Positions 42,244 to 50,779 of a DNA stretch of 64,000 bases are shown piece by piece. The DNA lies in contig CAXXJQ010000003.1 in the NCBI GenBank assembly GCA_963665045.2, positions 62,001-126,000 on the forward strand. The letters run 5' to 3'. A program made the position numbers and the translations under genes. Position 1 is the first letter of the stretch. Every line of letters starts with the position of its first letter. Source of the DNA: JAFGRU01 sp016934985. Lineage in GTDB: Bacteria > Desulfobacterota > Desulfuromonadia > Desulfuromonadales > JAAYDE01. Below the pieces are notes generated by a model. The model saw nothing but the letters and a program-made list of their open reading frames with translations. It made no database searches and had not been told where the DNA came from.

Positions 42244-44100
42244 ATGAAAGGGTTGATTTCTGAAATACAAAAACGGATGGCCGGGATTGCATTTTTATTG
42301 GCATTGGCCTGTCTTTTTCTTCATGGATTTGCTTCCCAATCACATGCCGTGGGAAGTTGTACACCAGGAATGTCTTCCATCATCGGCACCGAGTTTGTGG
42401 CCAAGAGTTGTGCCCCCGAGGGCGCCAATGACAACACCTCGTACGATTATTTTGTTACCGAAAATATCCAGTGTACGAATGGCACAGTGGTAATCAGCAG
42501 CCTTGGCAACCAGAGTACCAGACGCTATAACCCCGCATCCATCATGGCCGCCTACGGCAGTTCAAGTTACTTCAAAACTCTGCGCAACGAGGACGGCACC
42601 CATTTTATTATCGTGCATCGTTATTTTACCGGCACCCTGGAAGGGGAGAGTATGAATCTCCCCCGGGCCACGGTCTACTACGACAAGATCAATCGCACCT
42701 ATTTCCCACCTGCGGAGGTGCCGGACACCGATGGTGACGGTTATACCGTCTGCGAGGATTGTGACGACACCAATGCGGCTGTTCACGAAAACTGTGGTCC
42801 TTCTCTGGCCGAAGCAGAAGCTGAACAATTAAAAGACCCTGTCACCTGTGGTAAAAAGAAGGTAGATTCCTTTGCTGGAATAGATACCGGCGAGTATTTC
42901 CACAGCCAGGATCTGTTCTCCTTTTCCGGGCCACCCCTTTCGGCATCCTTGGAGCTTTCCTATCGTACCCTGGGGCGTGCCGGGACTGTGGGCCAGGGCT
43001 GGCGTCATAGCTACGATATTGGCCTGCGTGGCGACGGCTCCGGCAACCTCGTGGCCCGTATTGGCAGTAACGATAGGCTTTATACCTATAACAATGGAAC
43101 CTATGTTTCAGAGAAGGACGACTATAGCACCCTAATCGTCAACGACGACGGTACCTATGCCCTGACCGAGAAAAACGGCCTGGCTTACGACTTCAATTCC
43201 TCGGGCAAGTGCACCGCCATTACGGACCGCAACGGCAACCAGAACGTTTTGGCCTACAATGGGAATGGTCTGCTTGAAACCGTCACCGACAGTGCGGGCC
43301 GGGTCCTGACCTTCGCCTACAACACCGGCGGGACTCTGGCTTCGGTCACCGACCCCAAGGGCAGTGCTTTTAACTTTGGCTATACCAGTGGTCTTCTGAC
43401 TGCCGTCACCCACCCCGACGGCTCAGGTTGGAGTTACACATATGACGCCGACGGCTATCTTTTGACCAAAACCGATCCCGAGAACTACACCGTCACCAAC
43501 ACCCTCGACACCAATCACCGCATCACCCAGTCCGTTGACCCCAACAGTCGCACCCGTCTTCTGGATTACCCCACCGATACCTCGACCACGGTGCGCTCCA
43601 CCACCTTTACGGAAAAGGACGGCAACGACTGGACCTATACCTACGACACTGCTGCCAAAGTTCTGCTCAGCAAGACTGACCCCGAAGGCTTCACCACCAG
43701 CTACACCTGGGACAGCAACAAGAACCTGCTCAGTAAGACCGAACCGGGCAACGTCGTCACCAGCTATACCTATGATACGAGCGGCAATGTCCTGACCGTG
43801 ACCGACGCTTTATCCCGCGTCACCACCTTCACCTACAACAGCTTCGGCCAGATTCTCACCGCTGTCGGACCGCGCGGCACTATCGAGAACACCTACGACG
43901 GCGACGGCAACCTCCTGCAGGTGGAAAACTACGACGATACCGTCGATGCCCTGACCCAGTTCACCTACAACAGCCAGGGCCAGGTCACAAAGATCACCGA
44001 TGCCCTGACCCGCGAGACCGACTTCGTCTACGACACCAACGGCCTGCTGACCAGCGTCACCCCGCCCTCGGGTGTCGGGACGATCCTTTGGGCCAAATGA
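42244..44100 (+). CDS. RHS/YD-repeat protein, N-terminal part (in-frame stop)
   Basis: 618 residues with a signal peptide (to about residue 36), a unique domain, a MopE-like DTDGDGYTVCEDCDDTNA stretch, a DUF6531-like start of the RHS shell (DLFSFSGPPLSASLELSYRT) and about a dozen YD repeats (YTYDTSGNVLTVTD type). It ends at a TGA (44,098-44,100) inside a 55-base block duplicated from 44,520-44,574. Beyond the stop the same frame continues with YD repeats, so this is the front half of one larger RHS gene of about 1,340 codons. As drawn, the toxin tip would not be made. Confidence 0.85.
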   Translation: MKGLISEIQKRMAGIAFLLALACLFLHGFASQSHAVGSCTPGMSSIIGTEFVAKSCAPEGANDNTSYDYFVTENIQCTNGTVVISSLGNQSTRRYNPASIMAAYGSSSYFKTLRNEDGTHFIIVHRYFTGTLEGESMNLPRATVYYDKINRTYFPPAEVPDTDGDGYTVCEDCDDTNAAVHENCGPSLAEAEAEQLKDPVTCGKKKVDSFAGIDTGEYFHSQDLFSFSGPPLSASLELSYRTLGRAGTVGQGWRHSYDIGLRGDGSGNLVARIGSNDRLYTYNNGTYVSEKDDYSTLIVNDDGTYALTEKNGLAYDFNSSGKCTAITDRNGNQNVLAYNGNGLLETVTDSAGRVLTFAYNTGGTLASVTDPKGSAFNFGYTSGLLTAVTHPDGSGWSYTYDADGYLLTKTDPENYTVTNTLDTNHRITQSVDPNSRTRLLDYPTDTSTTVRSTTFTEKDGNDWTYTYDTAAKVLLSKTDPEGFTTSYTWDSNKNLLSKTEPGNVVTSYTYDTSGNVLTVTDALSRVTTFTYNSFGQILTAVGPRGTIENTYDGDGNLLQVENYDDTVDALTQFTYNSQGQVTKITDALTRETDFVYDTNGLLTSVTPPSGVGTILWAK

Positions 44101-44135
44101 CCCAGTACTTCTACGAAGACGGCCGCGGCAACCTC
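44081..44135 (+). repeat. 55-bp internal duplication carrying the RHS stop (copy A)
   Basis: Identical over 55 bases to 44,520-44,574. In the downstream copy the block is read as DPLGQMTQYFYEDGRGNL; here it is read in another frame and supplies TGA. Frames before and after are the same. Confidence 0.85.
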
Positions 44136-44175
44136 CCAGAGCTTCACTTACGACGCCAACGGCAATATTCTCACC

Positions 44176-46275
44176 ATGACCGCGGGCGGCCTGACCACCA
44201 CCTACACCTACGACACCATGAACCGCGTGGCGACCATCACCGATCCTCTGAGCAACATCACCACTTACACCTACGACGGCAACGGCAATATCGCCACCGT
44301 CACCGATGCCGAGAACCGCGTCACCGTCTACGATCATAACTACCAGGATCAGCCGACCCTGATTCAGGACGCCAAGAGCGGCCTCACCACCATGCAATAC
44401 GGTGGTAGCGGCTGCGTCAGTTGCGGTGGCGGTGCGGATAAGCTCACCAGCCTCACCGACCCCAACGACAAGACCACCAATTTCGAGTACGGCCCCACCG
44501 GCCACCTGGTCCGGGAGATCGATCCTTTGGGCCAAATGACCCAGTACTTCTACGAAGACGGCCGCGGCAACCTCACCAGACGCATCGACGCCAATGGCCG
44601 GACCATCACCTACAGCTACGACAACCTCAACCGCCTGACCCAGGTCACTCTCCCCGACAGCCAGACCGTCGTCTACACCTATCACCCCACCACCGGCGAT
44701 CTCACCAACGTCACCGGACCCGATATCGGCTACACCTTCACCTACGACACCCTGGGACGCATCACAGGCGTCACCGACACACGGGGCTACAGCCTTGCCT
44801 ACGCCTACAACGATCTCGGCCAGCGCACCCAGGTAACTTTACCCGGCAGCCAGACCATCGCTTATGCTTACGACACTGGCAACCGCCTGAGTAACCTGAC
44901 CAGTGAAGCCGGTGTCTTCACCTTCGGATACGATAGCAGAGACCGAAGAAGCTCATTGGCTTTCCCCAACCGCATCACTGCCGCTTACGCTTTCGACAAC
45001 GCCGACCGCCTGACGAGCCTGATCCACTCCGCCACGAGCGGGGATGTCCTCAACATCGCCTATCCCCAACTCGACAATCTCGGCAACCGGATACAACGCA
45101 CAGAGGACGGCCAGACCACCACCTACGGCTACGACGAACTCTACCGCCTGCTAAATGCCGCCAACACCCAGGGGACCGAGACCTTCACCTACGACGCCGT
45201 CGGCAACCGCCTCTCCGGCCCCACGGTCAAGGACACCCCCGCAAACGCCTACGACTACAACGACACCCACCAGATGATTCAGGGCCGCAAGTTCGACTAT
45301 ACCTACGACAACAACGGCAACCAGACCGCCCGGGCTCTGAAGAACGGCAAGGGCTGGATTCAGGAGTGGGATGCGCAGAACCGCCTGACCAAGGTGGAGC
45401 GGACCAACGGCGCCGACAGCCGCACCGTGACCTTCAAGTACGATCCTTTCGGAAGACGAATTGAAAAGAAAGTTGTGGACGTCTTCAGCGGCGTGACAGC
45501 CACCACGACCACGGCCTACGTCTATGACGGCGAGGATATCGTCCTGCAGGTCGAGACCATCGAAGCGGGCGGCACCACGGCCGTCACCGAGAGCCGCTTC
45601 ATCCACGGCCCCGGCATTGACGAGCCTTTGGTCATGGTCAGAAACGGGCAGAACTACTTCTACCATGCCGACGGCTTGGGCAATATCGTGGCCATCACCG
45701 ACCAGAGCCAGAATATCGTGCAGAAGTACAGCTACGAGACCTTCGGTCTGCCGACGCCCAGCGATCCGGCATTCCGTCAGCCGTATGCCTTCACGGCAAG
45801 AGAGTGGGACCGGGAGACGGGGCTTTACTTCTACCGCGCCCGCTATTACGATCCCATGGAGGGAAGGTTCATCTCCAAGGACCCGATTGGGTTTGCGGGG
45901 GGAGATGTGAATCTTTATGGGTATGTGTGGAATAGGCCGGTTAATTTTGCTGACAGTTTTGGTCTGTGGGGAGATTATCGAGGGGTTGGCTCTGCGATGC
46001 GTCAGAATATGGATCGGTCAAATGAGAGGCGAACTTCAACCGATCCATGTGATACTAAGAACAATAAGTCTTACAGGCCTAGTTTTTATTCAAGCGATTT
46101 AAACGAAGATGGAAAAGTTGACGGTTGGGATAAAATGCTTTGGTTTTCTTATAGGCGCTTTTGGGATCTTACTACTCCACCTTTTACCCCATATCCGCCT
46201 GGTTTTGGTGACAGCGGCCCAGGAACAAATAACTTTCCTTATGGTTATGATATAACAAATCCAAACATTAATTAG
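44176..46275 (+). CDS. RHS core with C-terminal tip 1 (3' part of broken RHS gene)
   Basis: 699 residues in the same frame as 42,244-44,100 and really open from 44,101. It holds the later YD repeats and the conserved RHS core end: YHADGLGNIVAITD, YETFGLPTPSD, RETGLYFYRARYYDPMEGRF, ISKDPIGFAGGDVNLYGYVW and NRPVNFADSFGLWG. The last 110 residues are the variable tip. They are lower in GC and hold SDLNEDGKVDGWDKM, an EF-hand/dockerin-like calcium loop; no nuclease or protease motif was recognised. A small membrane protein gene follows within 11 bases, the usual place of immunity. An ATG at 44,176 has no clear ribosome-binding site, so expression as a separate protein is doubtful. Confidence 0.8.
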   Translation: MTAGGLTTTYTYDTMNRVATITDPLSNITTYTYDGNGNIATVTDAENRVTVYDHNYQDQPTLIQDAKSGLTTMQYGGSGCVSCGGGADKLTSLTDPNDKTTNFEYGPTGHLVREIDPLGQMTQYFYEDGRGNLTRRIDANGRTITYSYDNLNRLTQVTLPDSQTVVYTYHPTTGDLTNVTGPDIGYTFTYDTLGRITGVTDTRGYSLAYAYNDLGQRTQVTLPGSQTIAYAYDTGNRLSNLTSEAGVFTFGYDSRDRRSSLAFPNRITAAYAFDNADRLTSLIHSATSGDVLNIAYPQLDNLGNRIQRTEDGQTTTYGYDELYRLLNAANTQGTETFTYDAVGNRLSGPTVKDTPANAYDYNDTHQMIQGRKFDYTYDNNGNQTARALKNGKGWIQEWDAQNRLTKVERTNGADSRTVTFKYDPFGRRIEKKVVDVFSGVTATTTTAYVYDGEDIVLQVETIEAGGTTAVTESRFIHGPGIDEPLVMVRNGQNYFYHADGLGNIVAITDQSQNIVQKYSYETFGLPTPSDPAFRQPYAFTAREWDRETGLYFYRARYYDPMEGRFISKDPIGFAGGDVNLYGYVWNRPVNFADSFGLWGDYRGVGSAMRQNMDRSNERRTSTDPCDTKNNKSYRPSFYSSDLNEDGKVDGWDKMLWFSYRRFWDLTTPPFTPYPPGFGDSGPGTNNFPYGYDITNPNIN
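44520..44574 (+). repeat. 55-bp internal duplication (copy B, in correct frame)
   Basis: Identical to 44,081-44,135. This copy is in the YD-repeat reading frame and is probably the original. Confidence 0.85.
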
Positions 46276-46285
46276 GAGTTCGTAC

Positions 46286-46498
46286 ATGGCAAAGAAAGAC
46301 AAAGACTACTATGTATTGTTTAAAGGAATAAAGCTAAACACAAAGGATGCTAATGTTGTTGGATTAAGTTTAATATTTGGGATGTTGGGAGCAAGCCTTG
46401 CCGCATTTTTGCAAGTGACCAAACCGATTGCATTTATTGTAATTATTCCATTTGTTTTGTTTGGTTATTTTTTTGGTAGAAAAAAATTTACCAAATAA
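46286..46498 (+). CDS. Small membrane protein, candidate immunity protein 1
   Basis: A 70-residue protein, ten bases after the RHS stop, with ribosome-binding site AGGAG. It has two transmembrane spans (about residues 25-42 and 46-63) with Lys-rich ends. It matches no family I recognise. Its size, AT-rich composition and place directly after a variable RHS tip fit an immunity protein that protects the membrane or periplasm, but this is inference. Confidence 0.6.
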   Translation: MAKKDKDYYVLFKGIKLNTKDANVVGLSLIFGMLGASLAAFLQVTKPIAFIVIIPFVLFGYFFGRKKFTK

Positions 46499-46509
46499 CA
46501 TAAGTGCAA

Positions 46510-46639
46510 CCGAGGGGTCAAGTCTCCGTTTGACTCTTGCTGTAGTTTCGGAGCCATGATAGATAAATCAACCCCCAAAACGAAAATACACATGTGGAGT
46601 TCTGGGTAGAGTAGGAGGGGTAGTCTGGGACATTCTTTA
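46510..46639 (+). repeat. RHS-cassette repeat, copy 1 (split by IS4-type element)
   Basis: These 130 bases match 52,115-52,244 at 128 of 130 positions. The repeat goes on after the IS at 48,186 and ends with a hairpin: GTAGTCTGGGACATTC (46,619-46,634) pairs with GAATGTCCCAGACTAC (48,221-48,236), with a second inner pair TATTTGTT/AACAAATA. It follows immunity candidate 1, as copy 2 follows immunity candidate 2. A GTAG at the stem base is reminiscent of REP sequences. Confidence 0.85.
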
Positions 46640-48185
46640 CTCAACTTTCGCAGACAAAAAAAGCATCTAAAGTACTGAAATAAATGAACAAAAGCATCAT
46701 CTTCTGTAGTAAAATAGGTTATCGCCAAACAACCTCATACCAACAAGGAGATGATGCTTTGGAAAAGATTGTAGCAGAAACTGTTTCATGTCAAAACCAA
46801 ATTAATTCGTTCTTTGACAATCAGCGCATCGCACTATTACTGAGGCAAAGCAATATAGCCAAACAGTGCGGCATTGCTCCCGTTGTGGTTATGCGCATGA
46901 TCTTCAGCCTGGTTTTCACTGGCAAGAACCTTTTCCGCTATCTCCAAGCAGATGCCTCCGGCAGGGAAATCGGCAAGGACACTATTTACCGCTTCCTTAA
47001 TTCGGTCAATGCCAACTGGCGCAAATTCCTGCATTTGCTCTGTCTCGCAGTTCTCAACAAAAAGATCTTGCCTCTGACGTCCATTGAGACGCCCAAGGTA
47101 TTCATTGCTGATGACTCGCTTTACAACCGCCACCGAAGCAAAAAGGTCGAACTTCTGGCACGTGTCCATGACCACAACGACCAGCGGTACTATCGGGGGT
47201 TTCGCTTGTTAACCCTGGGTTGGTCGGACGGCTCAAGCTATTTACCGGTTTCGTTCAGCCTGCTCAGTTCCGCCAATGCCAAAAACCGGTTGTCTCCCAT
47301 GGCCGAGGTCGACAAGCGGACCAATGGCTATAATCGTCGGGCTGAAAGCCTTCGGAAGTCCCCTGATGTGCTCCAGGAATTGCTGAAGCAAGCGCACGAT
47401 AGCGGCATCCGTGCCGATTATCTGCTCTTTGATAGCTGGTTCGCTTTTCCTTCAACCATTATTGGGCTGCTCGAACAAAAACAGCAGGTCATTTGCATGC
47501 TCAAGGCAGCGAGGACTAAATACGGCTATAAAGGCTTCGATCTTACTCTCAAAGATCTGTACAAGAATGTCCGCAAGCGCTGCGGACGTGCGAAAATCCT
47601 GGCGTCGGTCCTGGTTGAACTGGGGAAAAATTCCAAGCAGGAGACCGTTATGGCCAAGATCGTCTTTGTTCGTGCTCGCGGCTCCAAAAACTGGCTGGCG
47701 CTTTTGTCGACCGACGTCGAGCTTGCCGATGAAGAAATCATCAAGCTTTACAAGCGGCGTTGGGACATAGAAGTCTTTTTTAAAATCTCAAAAAGCTATC
47801 TGCAATTGGCCAAAGAATTTCAAAGCCGTAGCTATGATGCGCTGGTTGCTCATACAACGATTGTTTTTGCCCGTTACATCATGCTGGAATTAGCCAGGCG
47901 CTCGGCAAAAGACCCCAGAACGCTGGGAACGTTGTTTCATGCCGGGTGCGATGAGCTGCGGCAAGCCAGTTTTACTGAGGCCGTCACGCTGCTTTTGAAC
48001 TCGTTGCAGCAGTTGATAAAGAGCTTTGCCGATGAAATAGCGGCGCCGGTCGCCAAGGCGTTGGAGGAATTTATGGCTCAGATACCGCGTCTATTTCGGC
48101 GACCAATGCTACTTCCGGCCTGTATTTTTTAAAAATCAATGTAAAATCAGGTTGGTCTACACATTTTAAAGGTGCGAAAGTTGAG
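46640..48185 (+). mobile_element. IS4-type insertion sequence with 7-bp target duplication
   Basis: 1,546 bases with perfect 13-base terminal inverted repeats (CTCAACTTTCGCA). It is flanked by TTCTTTA at 46,633-46,639 and 48,186-48,192. The empty site survives in repeat copy 2 at 52,238-52,244, which has TTCTTTA once. This fixes both ends to the base. Confidence 0.93.
46759..48132 (+). CDS. IS4 family DDE transposase
   Basis: About 457 residues with the start taken as TTG at 46,759, eight bases after an ideal AAGGAG; an upstream in-frame ATG at 46,684 lacks a site. The DDE residues lie in KVFIADDSLYNRH, DYLLFDSWFAFP and YKRRWDIEVFFKISKSYL, the last being the IS4-type Y-R-E signature region. 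The frame is intact, so the element may still be mobile. Confidence 0.87.
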   Translation: MEKIVAETVSCQNQINSFFDNQRIALLLRQSNIAKQCGIAPVVVMRMIFSLVFTGKNLFRYLQADASGREIGKDTIYRFLNSVNANWRKFLHLLCLAVLNKKILPLTSIETPKVFIADDSLYNRHRSKKVELLARVHDHNDQRYYRGFRLLTLGWSDGSSYLPVSFSLLSSANAKNRLSPMAEVDKRTNGYNRRAESLRKSPDVLQELLKQAHDSGIRADYLLFDSWFAFPSTIIGLLEQKQQVICMLKAARTKYGYKGFDLTLKDLYKNVRKRCGRAKILASVLVELGKNSKQETVMAKIVFVRARGSKNWLALLSTDVELADEEIIKLYKRRWDIEVFFKISKSYLQLAKEFQSRSYDALVAHTTIVFARYIMLELARRSAKDPRTLGTLFHAGCDELRQASFTEAVTLLLNSLQQLIKSFADEIAAPVAKALEEFMAQIPRLFRRPMLLPACIF

Positions 48186-48222
48186 TTCTTTATTTGTTCA
48201 ATAAAGTTAGTCAACAAATAGA

Positions 48223-48573
48223 ATGTCCCAGACTACACACGCTCTCAAAAACGGCAAGGGCTGGGTTCAGGAATGGGACGCCCGGGACCGCCTGACCAAG
48301 GTGGAGAGAACCAACGGCGCCGACAGCCGCACCGTGACCTTCAAGTACGACCCCTTCGGGAGACGAATTGAGAAGAAAGTAGTGGACGTCTTCAGCGGCG
48401 TGACGGCCACCATAACCACGGCCTATGTCTATAACAATGAGGATATCGTCCTGCAGATCGAAACGATTGAAGCGGGCGGCGCCCCCACCATCACGGAGAG
48501 CCACTTCATCCATGGCCCCGGCATTGACGAGCCCTTGGCTATGGTCCGGGACGGGCTGTCAATGGGAATGTAA
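48223..48573 (+). pseudogene. Orphan RHS core, 5' piece (split by IS21-type element)
   Basis: The frame reads SQTTHALKNGKGWVQEWDAR, homologous to the main RHS core at about 45,320-45,640. It has no RHS N-terminus: it begins straight at the repeat hairpin, at the word CCAGAC, shared with the main gene. It ends at CGGGC (48,552-48,556) where the IS21-type element enters. Joining it to 50,754 gives one open frame through tip 2. It is a displaced cassette and not a full gene. Confidence 0.8.
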
Positions 48574-48624
48574 AAGTGTACCAGTTTCGGGAATTGAAAA
48601 GTGTACCACCCTTGTGAAAAAAAA

Positions 48625-49407
48625 TTATTCATCCGGTGTGGATGAGATCGTAGAGTCACCTCCTTTCTGGATGAGTTGCTTGGCAAAGGCGTGTCCCTGA
48701 AGTCGGTAACTGTGGCCTTTGATGTTGATGACCCGGCAATGGTGGAGGAGACGATCCAAAATGGCTGATGCGATCACCGGGTCTCCGAAGAGTTCCTGCC
48801 AGTCCGAGAAGCTTTTGTTCGAAGTGATGATGGTCGAGCTCTTTTCGTAGCGGTGAGTAACGAACTGGAAGAACAGATAGGCTTCCTGGCTGGTCACCGG
48901 CAGATAACCGACCTCATCGACGATGACCAGGCTGGAGTTGAAATAGGCTTTCCTTTTGGCCTGACTCTCCTTGAGTTTGGCAATCAGGGTGTGCATGGTC
49001 GTGAAATAGACTCGAAAGCCGTGGTAGCAGGCCTTGATGGCCAGAGCGATAGCGAGATGGGTCTTGCCCACCCCCGGCGGTCCCAAAAAAATGACGTTCT
49101 CGTGTCTGGAGAGAATCGTCAGATCGAAGAGTTCCGTGACCGCCTTCTTGTCCAGATGGGGGTGGAAGGTGAAGTCGTACTCCTCGATGGTTTTGGCCAT
49201 GGGGAGGCCCGCGATTTTCATGGCGGTATCGACACGGCGCTTGTCCTTGGCCGCGACCTCTTCCTCCAGAAGCTGGTCAAGAAAGGCGAGATGAGAGGCG
49301 CCGTTGGCTTGGGACAGGGTGGCGACGTCATCCAGGATCTCGACCGCCTTGAAGAGTTTGAGCCGCTTCAGGTTGTCCTGGAGACGATCAATGGTCAGTT
49401 GTTCCAT
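48625..49407 (-). CDS. istB: IS21 helper ATPase IstB
   Basis: A 260-residue AAA+ protein with Walker A GPPGVGKTHLAIALA, Walker B LVIVDEVGYLPV and a helical N-terminal domain. It helps IstA choose targets and assemble the transposition complex. The start lies inside the istA end (13-base overlap), the normal coupled arrangement. Confidence 0.94.
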   Translation of the reverse strand: MEQLTIDRLQDNLKRLKLFKAVEILDDVATLSQANGASHLAFLDQLLEEEVAAKDKRRVDTAMKIAGLPMAKTIEEYDFTFHPHLDKKAVTELFDLTILSRHENVIFLGPPGVGKTHLAIALAIKACYHGFRVYFTTMHTLIAKLKESQAKRKAYFNSSLVIVDEVGYLPVTSQEAYLFFQFVTHRYEKSSTIITSNKSFSDWQELFGDPVIASAILDRLLHHCRVINIKGHSYRLQGHAFAKQLIQKGGDSTISSTPDE

Positions 49408-50651
49408 GAGGCACCTCCTGAGGCATAGTGGTCATATTCGGTCAGAGGCCGCTGATAGACCTCGGGATAAAGCGTGCCGGTTGTCAACCCCCGGGTGGCC
49501 TTGCCTTTATCTTTTCCGTAACGAGGGGTCTGCTCTGATGTCCGCGAAGGCCGTGCCGGAACACCGATCATCTGTCCTTTGGTTTCCGGAATTGGATAAA
49601 CGGCCAGCAGATCGGCATCGTGGTAGATGCGCAGGACACCGTTCTTGACCTTGAGGAGCACTTTTTTGCCGACCACATGGGCCGCGACATAATAGCGGTT
49701 GCCGCCGAAAGAGATCAGGCAGTCCTTGTACACCTTGCGGTAGAACTTGAGGGAGGTGTCGTAATCGGAAGCGGGAAGAGGGCGCAGATGAGGGGTTTCC
49801 TGTTCCCAGCGGATTTGGACCTGCTGCCGGTGGGTGCCATGAATGCGCTGATGAGCTGTTTCGGCAAGCCAGGTTCCGACATCGGCATTGGCTTGAGAAA
49901 GTGAGCGGTAGGCATAGCCCCGCCAGAAGCTTTCCCGCAGGTAGTCCATCGGGCGTTCCACCTTGCCTTTGACCCAAGGGCTGTACGGCGGGCAGAGGCG
50001 CGGCGTGAAACCGTAATGTTTCGAGAAATGGAGAAACTCCACGTTGAAGACCGGCTTACCGTTTTCCCGGCCGATGACAACGTGCTTCATGTTGTCGTAA
50101 AGAATCTCGGCGGGAACGCCGCCTAGGTAACGGAAAGCCCTGAGGTGGCAGTCCATGAAGGACTCCAGGGTACAGCGCTCGACGAACTCGACATACATGG
50201 CCCGGGAGAAACCGAGAACCATGAGGAATGCAAAGACTGTGGTCGTGGAGCCGGTGGGGTCCAGGATTTTGAAATCGCCCCAATCCACCTGGGCCTGGAG
50301 ACCCGGTTCCGTTTCGAAACGGGTGTAGGCGATCCGGCACTTCTGTTCCTTGATCGAACGGACGAAGACCTTGAGGGTATCATAACTGCCGGTGTAGCCC
50401 ATGCGCTTCACACGCTCGAAGATCCAGGTGGCCCGGTAATCGTCTTCTTCGAGGAAATCCCGGATGACGGGATAAAATGGTTCCAGGATAGAAGGTTTGG
50501 CTTTTTTGCGGGTGTAGGCTGGAAAGGAGTTCCTTTCCAGGTGCTTTTTGACGGTGTTGCGATGGATACCGAGTTTTTTGGCGATCCAGCGAATACTGTG
50601 ACCTTGACGCTTAAGTGCAATAATGTCCATGAACACCTCCGTGGAAATCAT
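49395..50651 (-). CDS. istA: IS21 transposase IstA
   Basis: About 418 residues with the start taken at MISTEVFMDIIALKRQGHSI, six bases after AAAGGAGGG. It has an N-terminal helix-turn-helix (IRWIAKKLGIHRNTVKKHLE) and an integrase catalytic core with QVDWGDFKI (Asp), LYDNMKHVVI (Asp region) and SPWVKGKVERPMDYLRESF (Glu). It is intact and close to the usual length. Confidence 0.93.
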   Translation of the reverse strand: MISTEVFMDIIALKRQGHSIRWIAKKLGIHRNTVKKHLERNSFPAYTRKKAKPSILEPFYPVIRDFLEEDDYRATWIFERVKRMGYTGSYDTLKVFVRSIKEQKCRIAYTRFETEPGLQAQVDWGDFKILDPTGSTTTVFAFLMVLGFSRAMYVEFVERCTLESFMDCHLRAFRYLGGVPAEILYDNMKHVVIGRENGKPVFNVEFLHFSKHYGFTPRLCPPYSPWVKGKVERPMDYLRESFWRGYAYRSLSQANADVGTWLAETAHQRIHGTHRQQVQIRWEQETPHLRPLPASDYDTSLKFYRKVYKDCLISFGGNRYYVAAHVVGKKVLLKVKNGVLRIYHDADLLAVYPIPETKGQMIGVPARPSRTSEQTPRYGKDKGKATRGLTTGTLYPEVYQRPLTEYDHYASGGASWNN

Positions 50652-50779
50652 CGGCATCCCTCCTTTGTTTAGCGAGGGATACCACAGGGCTCCAGGGTGG
50701 TACACTTTTTATTACCGCTTTTGGAACATTATTGCATTACCGGTGACACGGGCAGAACTACTTTTATCATGCGGATGGG

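Larger units (their letters stand above)
48557..50748 (-). mobile_element. IS21-type insertion sequence with 5-bp target duplication
   Basis: 2,192 bases holding istB and istA. Ends are TGTCAATGGGAATG on the left and TGTCACCGGTAATG on the right (inverted, 11 of 14 matching). The subterminal word AAAAGTGTACCA occurs twice at the left and once, inverted, at the right, as expected for transposase-binding repeats of this family. CGGGC is duplicated at 48,552-48,556 and 50,749-50,753. Deleting the element and one copy restores the RHS reading frame. Confidence 0.92.

Noticed and set aside
40510..42270. Long minus-strand open frame (586 codons) opposite the nidogen-like protein gene
   Set aside because: The plus strand has a signal peptide, repeats and a ribosome-binding site; the minus frame is the by-product of GAC/GGC-rich repeat codons and has no domain.
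43140..45500. YD-repeat DNA considered as tandem noncoding repeats
   Set aside because: The periodicity is explained by the RHS protein repeats in one reading frame.
46660..46760. ATG at 46,684 as start of the IS4-type transposase
   Set aside because: The TTG at 46,759 has an ideal AAGGAG eight bases before it; the upstream stretch has no site and an untypical leader.
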